Shown here one piece after another: positions 40,355 to 47,590 of a stretch of 49,744 nucleotides of DNA. Each line of letters opens with the position of its first letter. Position 1 is the first letter of the stretch. Under the pieces are notes generated by a model. The model was given only the letters and a program-made list of their open reading frames with translations. It was not told the origin of the DNA and searched no databases. The position numbers and the translations under genes were made by a program. Source of the stretch: Chloroflexota bacterium (GTDB lineage Bacteria; Chloroflexota; Limnocylindria; Limnocylindrales; CSP1-4); contig DAHXON010000007.1 of assembly GCA_027364875.1 (NCBI GenBank), positions 29,516 to 79,259 on the forward strand, in the 5' to 3' direction.

Positions 40355-43018
40355 TCAGGCGCCTGGGTAGCGACCAGCGGGCAGGAGTCCCAGGGCTCGT
40401 CCCGTGGCGACTGCCTGCGTGCGACTGCTCACACCGAGCTTGGCGTTGATGTTGCGGGCGTGCGACTTCACCGTGTGCAGGGACAGATACAGCCTGGCTG
40501 CGATCTGCTGGTTGGTCAGCCCAGCAGCGATGAGATCGAGAACCTCGAGCTCCCGCGCGCTGAGGGGTTCCGCCAGACTGATCCCGGCGGCCGCCGCTCT
40601 CGAGGGGGCAGCCTGCTCGCGCCCAGATGCGGGGAACGCCGCCAGCAAGCGCCGCAGGTAGTCCGGCGAGTTGCCCCGAGACAGGGCCCTGCGAAGCAGA
40701 TGATCCATTGGCGCCCCTTCGTCGACAAAGAGGCGGATGAAGCGGTTCGGCTCGGCCAGCGCCAGGGCTTCGTCGAGCATCTCTACGGCCTTGGCCCGCT
40801 CGCCATGGGCATCGAATGCAACGGCCAGCAGGACGAGGGCCATTAGCTCTTGATCCTCCCAGGACTTCTCCGCCATCCGCCGGCGATATGGCTCCAGCAC
40901 CGCGAGTGCCGCGGAGGGGTCCCCCTGCGCAAGGCAGACCCGCGCCTGGCTGAGAGGGAGGTCGTGCGCGTGGGCCACGCGCGCGGCCGCTGCCACGTCG
41001 CCCTGGCGAAGGAACGCCAGGACCTGCGCGGCGGCGACTTCGGGGACCTCGAGCACGAAGTCATGCTGGCGCGCGGCCCGATCGGCCTCGGCCAGGATGG
41101 CGGCCGCGCCGGCGGCGTCTCCCCGGGCCAGTGCCAGGCGGGCGACCAACACCTCACAGGCGACGGGTCGGTCGGTGTCCGCTATCTGTCGTGCCAGCTG
41201 GATACTCTGTTCCCCGTGCTGTTGGGCGGCGTCGAGGTCGTTCCACTGGTAGTGCACACGGGCCAGGCCCAGGTGGGCTTCGCAGACGAAGGGAAACGGC
41301 AGACCGGCTGCCAGCTCAATGGCGTGCCGATAGGTCTCGACCGCAAGACCGAGCTGGTTGTCTGTTTCCTGGATGAAGCCCAGACCGATCGACCCCAGGA
41401 TCTCGTAGATCGTGTTCCCCGATGCCTCGCTGATCGCTGTCACTTCCGTAAGGGCTTGCCGCGCCGCGGAGCGGTCGCCCTGGAGCACGTAGGCGTGGCC
41501 CAGATTGAGGGCGGCTGCGGTGCGGAACGGGAGGTTGTCGGGGTGCAGATACTCCAGGGCACGGCGCGACTGAGCGATGATCGTCTCGACCTGGTGCGGG
41601 CTCCACACCAGAAAGGCCCGCACGGAAGCGATCCGTCCCACCAGGTCCCGGGTCCGGTCGTCCGTCCCGGCGTCCTGCAGCGCTCGTTCGGCGGCCTGGA
41701 GCTTCGGCTCGATGCCGGTGTTCTGGCCCGAGCTGAGCAACGCCTGGGCATAGGTGATCCAAAGGGACGGCCTGGCATCGAGCACGGTCGTCGGGAGCGA
41801 CTCCAGCCAGTGAAGGATGGGGACCAGTGCGCCACGGAAGTAGAGCGGCATCCCGTGCCCCTCGATCAGGCGCTCGGCCCGCTCGACGTCATGGCCGGCA
41901 GCAGCATGCTGGAAGGCTTCGATCTCGAGACCGTTGGCCTCATGCCACTCGCTGGCACGGAGGTGGTCATCATCCACACCTCCGGACGAGACCGCGCTCT
42001 GCCCGCGCCGCTGCCGCAGCAATTCGGCGAAGAGGTGGTGGTAGCGAAACCAGCGCCGCTCGTTATCGAGGGCGACGATGAACAGGTTGGCTCGCTCTAT
42101 GTACTCGAGCGTCCCCTGCCCGGAGGCCGAGGCGTCGAGCATCACGGCATCGCACAGCTGGCCGCAGAGCCGATCGAGGATCGACGTCCGCAGCAGGAAG
42201 GTCTGAACGAATTCGGATTGCCGCTGGAGGACCTCCTCGACCAGATAGTCGAGCACGAAACGGTCGCTGCCGGCGAACGACGCGATGAAGCTCGGGGCAT
42301 CCGCACGACCCTGCAGCGAGAGCGCGGCCAGCTGCAGACCGGCGATCCAGCCTTCCGTCCGAGTGTCGAGCGCGGCGATCTCGTCGGTGGAGAGCTCGAG
42401 GTTCATGACCTGGGTGAGAAACTCGGCGGCCTCGGATTGGGTGAAGCGGAGGTCGGCACCGCGCAGCTCGGTCAGCTGGCCTCGGGCGCGCAGCCGGGCC
42501 AGGGGCAGGGCGGGATCCTCACGGGTGGCGATGACCAGGTGCAGCTGGGGCGGCAGGTGCTCGACCAGGAAGGCCAGGGCCTCGTCGACCGGCCTGGCGT
42601 CGAGGACGTGGTAGTCGTCGAGAACGAGCACGACATCGCTCGGGATGGCGCTGATGTCGTTGAGCAGGGCCGTGAGCGTCGACTCGAGTGGCGGGGGCTG
42701 CGGCGATGAGAGCACGGTCAACACCCCATCTCCAATCCCGGGCGCGACCGCCTGAAGAGCCGCGATCAGGTAGGTCAGAAAGCGGCTGGGGTCGCTGTCG
42801 CCTTCATCGAGCGAGAGCCACGCCGCCGCTCGCCCGCAGCCCGCGACCCATTCGCCGATCAGGGTGGTCTTGCCAGAGCCGGCAGGCGCGGAGACCAGGG
42901 TCAGCTTGTTGCCGGCAGCGAGGCCTTCGTTCAGACGCTCGACCAGTCGGGGACGAAGGACGACGCTTCGCCGCGAAGGTGGGATGTAGAGCTTGGTGGC
43001 CAGGACCGGCGCGGGCAC
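40355..43018 (-). CDS. MalT-type LuxR family transcriptional regulator, copy 4 (duplicate of copy 1)
   Basis: 887 residues, colinear with and highly similar to the protein at 326-2995 throughout. Walker A is APAGSGKTT (44-52; Gly-Ser where copy 1 has Gly-Phe), Walker B is LVLDDYH, RTEGWIAGLQLAALSLQGR follows, and then a TPR-like sensor region that is less conserved between the copies. The C-terminal LuxR HTH has LSARELEVLDLIAAGLTNQQ and LSLHTVKSHARNINAKLG. The GTG at 43018 lies 6 bases after TATAGT (43025-43030), as in copy 1. A DUF4386 gene follows, as a membrane gene follows copy 1. The divergence of the sensor region suggests different ligands. Confidence 0.93.
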   Translation of the reverse strand: MPAPVLATKLYIPPSRRSVVLRPRLVERLNEGLAAGNKLTLVSAPAGSGKTTLIGEWVAGCGRAAAWLSLDEGDSDPSRFLTYLIAALQAVAPGIGDGVLTVLSSPQPPPLESTLTALLNDISAIPSDVVLVLDDYHVLDARPVDEALAFLVEHLPPQLHLVIATREDPALPLARLRARGQLTELRGADLRFTQSEAAEFLTQVMNLELSTDEIAALDTRTEGWIAGLQLAALSLQGRADAPSFIASFAGSDRFVLDYLVEEVLQRQSEFVQTFLLRTSILDRLCGQLCDAVMLDASASGQGTLEYIERANLFIVALDNERRWFRYHHLFAELLRQRRGQSAVSSGGVDDDHLRASEWHEANGLEIEAFQHAAAGHDVERAERLIEGHGMPLYFRGALVPILHWLESLPTTVLDARPSLWITYAQALLSSGQNTGIEPKLQAAERALQDAGTDDRTRDLVGRIASVRAFLVWSPHQVETIIAQSRRALEYLHPDNLPFRTAAALNLGHAYVLQGDRSAARQALTEVTAISEASGNTIYEILGSIGLGFIQETDNQLGLAVETYRHAIELAAGLPFPFVCEAHLGLARVHYQWNDLDAAQQHGEQSIQLARQIADTDRPVACEVLVARLALARGDAAGAAAILAEADRAARQHDFVLEVPEVAAAQVLAFLRQGDVAAAARVAHAHDLPLSQARVCLAQGDPSAALAVLEPYRRRMAEKSWEDQELMALVLLAVAFDAHGERAKAVEMLDEALALAEPNRFIRLFVDEGAPMDHLLRRALSRGNSPDYLRRLLAAFPASGREQAAPSRAAAAGISLAEPLSARELEVLDLIAAGLTNQQIAARLYLSLHTVKSHARNINAKLGVSSRTQAVATGRALGLLPAGRYPGA

Positions 43019-43024
43019 CGGTCA

Positions 43025-43030
43025 ACTATA
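43025..43030 (-). promoter_or_regulatory. -10 box TATAGT, probable leaderless promoter of LuxR copy 4
   Basis: Minus strand TATAGT-tgaccg-GTG. The 16 bases from CTATAG to GTGC are identical to those before copy 1. Confidence 0.5.
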
Positions 43031-43182
43031 GAGACGGGGGCGACGGGTCGAGAAGGCAGCCCATCGACTCGAGCGGGAACGCCTGCCCGCTGACTTCGGC
43101 GCCCTGCGGCCGCTCGGCGCCGGTTGCCTTACGCTCCTGGCCTTACGGGTCCTGCGTCGCTGTCGGCCGATCGCGGACCCAT

Positions 43183-43196
43183 AGAACATATGTTCT
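43183..43196. promoter_or_regulatory. 14-bp perfect palindrome resembling a LexA (SOS) box
   Basis: AGAACATATGTTCT contains GAAC-N4-GTTC, the LexA/DinR-box pattern of Gram-positive bacteria. It sits 165 bases upstream of LuxR copy 4 and directly beside the tRNA-end fragment and IS. No SOS gene is adjacent, so any original target may have been displaced. Confidence 0.4.
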
Positions 43197-43210
43197 GGCG
43201 CGCCCGACAG
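43196..43210. repeat. tRNA 3'-end fragment, copy E (cut by the IS)
   Basis: TGGCGCGCCCGACAG ends exactly where the IS481 element begins. In copies B and C the sequence continues GATTC, so the IS end marks the breakpoint. Confidence 0.6.
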
Positions 43211-44523
43211 TGTCAGAGTTCAGGACATAGGTGACAACTGATCGGTTACTGGTGAGTCGGGACATGCGTGACAGTCCGCTGCATGTCGAAGCACCAGGTT
43301 GCCGTCATCAAGGTCGTCTCAGCGCAGCTGTCCGTCACCGCCGCGGCAGCCCAGTGCGGCATTAGCCGCGGCCACCTGCACCGGCTCCTTGCCCGATATC
43401 GCGAAGGTGGCCTACCGGCCATCGAACCGCGATCCCGGCGGCCGCGTGGCAGTCCGCAGCAGACGTCGCTCGCAGTGCGCGAGCGGATCGTCGAGCTCCG
43501 AACCGACCTTGTCGCCCGCGGTCTCGACGCGGGCCCGGCCACCATCGGCTGGCACCTCGAGCGAGAGGGCCTGGCCGTTCCGTCGAGCTCAACGATCCGG
43601 CGCATTCTCCATGGCGCAGGGCTCATCACGCCCGAGCCGCACAAGCGCCCGCGCAGCTCCTGGATCCGCTTCGAGGCCGCCGCTCCAAATGAGGTCTGGC
43701 AGTCCGACTTCACCCACTGGCACCTCGCCGACGGCGGCGAGGTCGAGATCATCAGCTGGCTCGATGACCACTCCCGCTACCTGCTGGCCTGCTCGGCCTT
43801 CACCCGCGTCGCGGGAGACGACGTGGTCGCGACGTTCACCGCGGCCGGCGACGCTCACGGCTGGCCCGCCGCCACGCTCACCGACAACGGGGCTGTCTAC
43901 ACGTCGCGCTTCACAGGTGGACGCAACGGCTTCGAGTATCTGCTCGCCTACCTCGGCATCCGCCAGAAGAATGGCGCACCGAACCACCCGCAGACCCAGG
44001 GCAAGATCGAGCGCTTCCACCAGACCCTCAAACGCTACCTGGGCCGGCGGCCGGAAGCGAGCAACCTCGCCGGGCTTCAGAGCCAGCTCGACACCTTCCG
44101 CCTCGCCTACAACGAGCAGCGTCCGCACCGGGCGGTCGGCCGGGCGACACCGGGTGAGGCCTACCGGGCGATACCGAAGGCGCGGCCGTCGGAAGCCGGC
44201 AGGGGCCACTTCCGGCTCCGTTACGACATCACCGACAGCAAGGGCGCGATGACCCTGCGGCGCGGTGGCCGGCTCTATCACCTCAAAGTTGGAGCCAGCC
44301 ATGCCCGCCGTCGCGTCCTGGCCATCGCCGATGAGCGAGAGGTCACCGTCGTCGCTCTCGACACTGGCGAGATCCTCTCGACACACCTCATCGAACCCGC
44401 CAAGGGCTACTGGCGCAACCAACAACGAGACCCCGGCCGATGGCCGGGGTCCGGAGCGACTAGCTGATCACAGGTGTCACGGATGTCGCGACTCAGGTGT
44501 CACCGATGTCGCGACTCAAGACA
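43211..44523 (+). mobile_element. IS481-family insertion sequence, apparently intact (1313 bp)
   Basis: Left end TGTCAGAGTTCAGGACATAG GTGACA (43211-43236) pairs with the right end (44498-44523, inverted: TGTCTTGAGTCGCGACATCG GTGACA). The repeats are imperfect 26-bp terminal inverted repeats with TGT...ACA tips. Each end has a second internal copy of the binding motif: left 43253-43274, and right as a 23-bp tandem (44471-44493 and 44494-44516, one mismatch). One transposase gene fills the element. No clear target duplication: the left flank ends GACAG and the right flank starts ATGGT. The right end stops one base from the tRNA-Pro CCA. Confidence 0.85.
43283..44467 (+). CDS. IS481 family DDE transposase
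   Basis: 394 residues from ATG 43283; an in-frame GTG at 43268 would add five residues. The N-terminal HTH is LSVTAAAAQCGISRGHLHRL, followed by a second HTH-like region with VRERIVELRTDLVARGLDAG. The rve catalytic core has the acidic triad in WQSDFTHW, LTDNGAVY and GKIERFHQTLKRYLG, so the enzyme looks active. The C-terminal segment after GRATPGEAYRAIPKA ends in a small beta-rich domain (VLAIADEREVTVVALDTGEI). It mobilises the surrounding element by a DDE transposition reaction. Confidence 0.93.
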   Translation: MSKHQVAVIKVVSAQLSVTAAAAQCGISRGHLHRLLARYREGGLPAIEPRSRRPRGSPQQTSLAVRERIVELRTDLVARGLDAGPATIGWHLEREGLAVPSSSTIRRILHGAGLITPEPHKRPRSSWIRFEAAAPNEVWQSDFTHWHLADGGEVEIISWLDDHSRYLLACSAFTRVAGDDVVATFTAAGDAHGWPAATLTDNGAVYTSRFTGGRNGFEYLLAYLGIRQKNGAPNHPQTQGKIERFHQTLKRYLGRRPEASNLAGLQSQLDTFRLAYNEQRPHRAVGRATPGEAYRAIPKARPSEAGRGHFRLRYDITDSKGAMTLRRGGRLYHLKVGASHARRRVLAIADEREVTVVALDTGEILSTHLIEPAKGYWRNQQRDPGRWPGSGATS

Positions 44524-44524
44524 A

Positions 44525-44601
<77 letters not shown>

Positions 44602-44775
44602 ACCGAGGGCCCGCTGAAGGGCCCCGGAATGATAGCAAAGTGCCGCCCGACCCGGTAGCGGCGTTGTTGGCGGCGCCAGCGACCTGGCATTCGCCTCCTG
44701 CCGGCGCGGGCCCTCTTGTCGGCGCCGCTCGAAATCGGACGCGGGCCGGACCGCAAAACGCGCGATGATGTCGGC

Positions 44776-46833
44776 ATGAGTGAGCCGCTGACGTTCGATC
44801 GCTACTTTGGTGCCCCGCGCCTGTCTGGCCTGCGCCTCTCGCCCGATGGCCGCCGGCTGGTCGTTACGGTGAGCCGCAAGGCGCCGGACGGCAAGTCGAT
44901 GCGCCGGTCGATATGGCAGGTCGATCCCGAAGGGAAGGCGCCGCCCAGACGGCTGACGGCCAGCTCGGCCGGCGAGTCGTACGCCGCGTTCGCCCGAGAC
45001 GGGTCGCTCCTTTTTACCTCGAGCCGTCCCGACCCGGACGCAAAACCGGATCCCGATCACGAGATCGACGCGCTCTGGATGCTGCCGCCCGACGGCGGCG
45101 AGGCCCGGCTGCTGCTCGCGCCGGACGGTGGCGTGGGTGCGGTTGCCGCGGCCCGAAGCGCTGACGCGATCGCTTTCGGCGTCCTGGTTCACCCGCTCGC
45201 GGTCGACCTCGAGGACGACGCTGCCCGAGCGAAGGCTCGCAAGGAAGCCGGCGTCGGCGCGCTCCTGTTCGAGGAGCACCCGGTTCGATATTGGGACCAC
45301 TGGCTCGCTCCTCAGCGCCAGCGGCTGTTCGCGGGCCGGCTGCCTTCGGCCGGAGGCGTCGAGCCCGAAGAGAAGCTCGAGCCGGTGGACGTCACCGGCG
45401 ACCCGGGGCCGGTCTTCATGGAAACCGAGTTCGACCTTTCGCCGGACGGCAAGACGATCGTGACGAGCTGGTCCGACTGGTCGAAGCCGCCCGCGACCCC
45501 AACCGACCTGGTCGCGATAGACGTCGCGACGAAGGCGCGGCGGACGCTCGAGCATTTCGACGGCGAGTTCAATCAGCCTCGCATCTCGCCGGACGGGCGT
45601 TACGTCGTGTCCGTCCGAACGACCGATGGCAATCCCGACCTGGCGGCCGAATCGGTGCTCTGGCTGACGGACCTGACGGGCGTCACGCCCGGCCGAGCTC
45701 TGACGCCGAAGCTCGACCTCTGGCCGTCCGATCCGGTCTGGGCCCCCGACTCGAACGCCGTCTTCTTCACCGCCGACTACCGCGGTGGAGTGGCCGCGTT
45801 CCGAGTCCACATTGCCTCCGGCGCGGCAGAGCGGCTGGTCTCCGACGGTCAGATGTCCGACCTTTGCCCCTCTCCCGACGGGCAGACCGTGTATGCCCTT
45901 CGGGCCACCATGAGCGTGCCGGCGCACGTCGTCCGCTTCGCCGCCCGGGGGATCGACCAGCAGGTGGAGGAGCTGCCGCGTTCCGTGCACGATGGGGGAG
46001 TGGCGGGTCGGGGCCGCGTGGAGCGGCTCGTGGCCACGGCCTCGGATGGGCAGGCGGTGGAGTCGTGGCTCGTCCTGCCGCCCGAGGACGTGGTGGCGGG
46101 AGTGGCAGTCGATGGGCGCGTGCCGCTCGTCGTCATGGCCCACGGCGGCCCGATCGGGTCGTGGACCGGCTGGCACTGGCGCTGGAACCCGCATCTGATC
46201 GCCGAGCGCGGCTATGCGGTTCTTCTGCCGGATCCGGCAATCTCGATAGGCTACGGGCAGAAGATGGTTCAGCGCGGCTGGGGCCGCTGGGGCGAGGCGC
46301 CGTTCACGGACATCATGACCGCGCTGGACGCGGCTCTGGAGCGGCCGGATCTGGATCCGTCGCGCGTGGCCCTGACCGGTGGCAGCTACGGCGGCTACAT
46401 GGCCAACTGGATGGCCGGCCACACGGACCGGTTCCGGGCGATCGTCACCCATGCCTCCCTATGGGATCTGCGGCCGTTCCACGGAACCACGGACGACGGG
46501 CCGCGCTGGGAGCACGAGATGGGCGATCCGTACACGGACCCGGATCGCTACGACCGCCAGTCGCCGGCCACGTTCCTCGACGAGATGGCACGGCTGCTGA
46601 CCCCGATGCTTGTGATCCACGGCGAGCGCGATTTCCGCGTGCCCGTCTCGGAAGCGCTTCGCCTCTGGACGGACATGCACCGCCACGGCATCCCGGGCCG
46701 CTTCCTCTACTTCCCGGACGAGAACCACTGGGTTCTGAAGCCGCAGAACGCCCAGATCTGGTACGAAACCGTGCTGGCCTTCCTCGACGAGCACGTCCTG
46801 GGCAAGGAGTGGGTCCGGCCGTCGCTGCTGTAG
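44776..46833 (+). CDS. S9 family peptidase (prolyl oligopeptidase / acylaminoacyl-peptidase-like)
   Basis: 685 residues. The N-terminal ~420 residues are a beta-propeller with repeated SPDGR/SPDGK turns (LSPDGRRLVVTVS, LSPDGKTIVTSW, ISPDGRYVVSVR, PSPDGQTVYAL). The C-terminal alpha/beta hydrolase has HGGPIGSWTGWHWRWNPHLI (oxyanion region), nucleophile Ser537 in GGSYGGYM, Asp619 in HGERDFRVP and His651 in DENHWVLKP. It cleaves short peptides, probably in the cytoplasm, since no signal peptide is seen. The ATG at 44776 starts the propeller homology. It is divergent from tRNA-Pro. A 9-bp hairpin follows the stop. Confidence 0.93.
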   Translation: MSEPLTFDRYFGAPRLSGLRLSPDGRRLVVTVSRKAPDGKSMRRSIWQVDPEGKAPPRRLTASSAGESYAAFARDGSLLFTSSRPDPDAKPDPDHEIDALWMLPPDGGEARLLLAPDGGVGAVAAARSADAIAFGVLVHPLAVDLEDDAARAKARKEAGVGALLFEEHPVRYWDHWLAPQRQRLFAGRLPSAGGVEPEEKLEPVDVTGDPGPVFMETEFDLSPDGKTIVTSWSDWSKPPATPTDLVAIDVATKARRTLEHFDGEFNQPRISPDGRYVVSVRTTDGNPDLAAESVLWLTDLTGVTPGRALTPKLDLWPSDPVWAPDSNAVFFTADYRGGVAAFRVHIASGAAERLVSDGQMSDLCPSPDGQTVYALRATMSVPAHVVRFAARGIDQQVEELPRSVHDGGVAGRGRVERLVATASDGQAVESWLVLPPEDVVAGVAVDGRVPLVVMAHGGPIGSWTGWHWRWNPHLIAERGYAVLLPDPAISIGYGQKMVQRGWGRWGEAPFTDIMTALDAALERPDLDPSRVALTGGSYGGYMANWMAGHTDRFRAIVTHASLWDLRPFHGTTDDGPRWEHEMGDPYTDPDRYDRQSPATFLDEMARLLTPMLVIHGERDFRVPVSEALRLWTDMHRHGIPGRFLYFPDENHWVLKPQNAQIWYETVLAFLDEHVLGKEWVRPSLL

Positions 46834-46855
46834 GCCGGGGCAGGGCGCCGGCGGG

Positions 46856-46882
46856 GCGACGGCCGGGCGGGCTGGCCGTCGC
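46856..46882. terminator. Possible terminator hairpin after the S9 peptidase gene
   Basis: GCGACGGCC-gggcgggct-GGCCGTCGC, a perfect 9-bp stem 23 bases after the stop codon. No U-tract follows, so termination is uncertain. Confidence 0.4.
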
Positions 46883-47219
46883 TCGCGCGGCCCTCCCAAA
46901 TACCCGGTATACCGACGGCGGCGGTGCTGCCCGCATTTGCGGTCCCCGCGTGGGCAGATTCGGGCCGGGGGGATCGCCAACGGAGGCGGTTTCGTGCGAG
47001 GGCCCGGCGGCTCAGCCGCCACTGGCCCCGCTGCCAATGGAAAGCGGCTCCGGAACACCGCCCCGATCGGTATCTCGGAGAAAGGGGCCGGCCGGTCGGC
47101 CGGTGAGCTGCGCCCGCCGGGGCCTCGCCCGGGGCCTCGCCCAGGTCCGGCGCACGGTGTCCAAGATCGGCGGATTCGGCGCCGATCCGGCGACAATCCG
47201 GCCCCAATTCCCGGTGGCC

Positions 47220-47267
47220 GTCGCAACTTTCGGAACTGCAAAGGTTGCGACCCCGATTCGCTACCTT
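47220..47267 (+). promoter_or_regulatory. Inverted repeat and candidate -10 in the glnN upstream region
   Basis: GTCGCAAC (47220-47227) and GTTGCGAC (47244-47251) form a perfect 8-bp inverted repeat, extended by TTT/AAA with one bulge. A TACCTT box (47262-47267) follows 10 bases later. The spacing fits an activator or repressor site at a promoter, with a ~320-base leader to glnN. The rest of the 757-base spacer 46834-47590 shows hairpins (for example GGCGGC-tca-GCCGCC) but no gene. Confidence 0.4.
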
Positions 47268-47590
47268 CGAGTGACCGCAACGTTAGGTTCGTGTCCGAGC
47301 CCGTATGAGAACATCAAATCCTCATCGGGAGAACCTCTCGCATGGGTTCGGGACGCTCGCAACTCGGTCCATCGGCACACCTCCGTCGCATGACGATCTT
47401 GAGGGACGGTCGCTGGGCGCCTGCGAGCAGCCCGGTCGGCGGTCGGTGGCCCAACCATTCGACGAACGGCCGGTCGGCCGCGGACGGATCGGCGCCGGGC
47501 TGGCTCTCTGCCGCCACTTCGGCCACGTCCGGACCGACAGAGAGGCCACCGAGAGGAACAGAAGGCAACAAACAGTCGACAGGAGTCGAA

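Noticed and set aside
40850..42709. A 619-codon plus-strand open frame opposite LuxR copy 4
   Set aside because: Antisense of a well-conserved MalT/LuxR gene. Similar long shadows occur opposite the other LuxR copies, and the codon bias belongs to the minus strand.
47220..47251. A classical actinobacterial GlnR box upstream of glnN
   Set aside because: The repeat arms (GTCGCAAC/GTTGCGAC) do not fit the GTNAC-N6-GNAAC pattern well enough to name the regulator.
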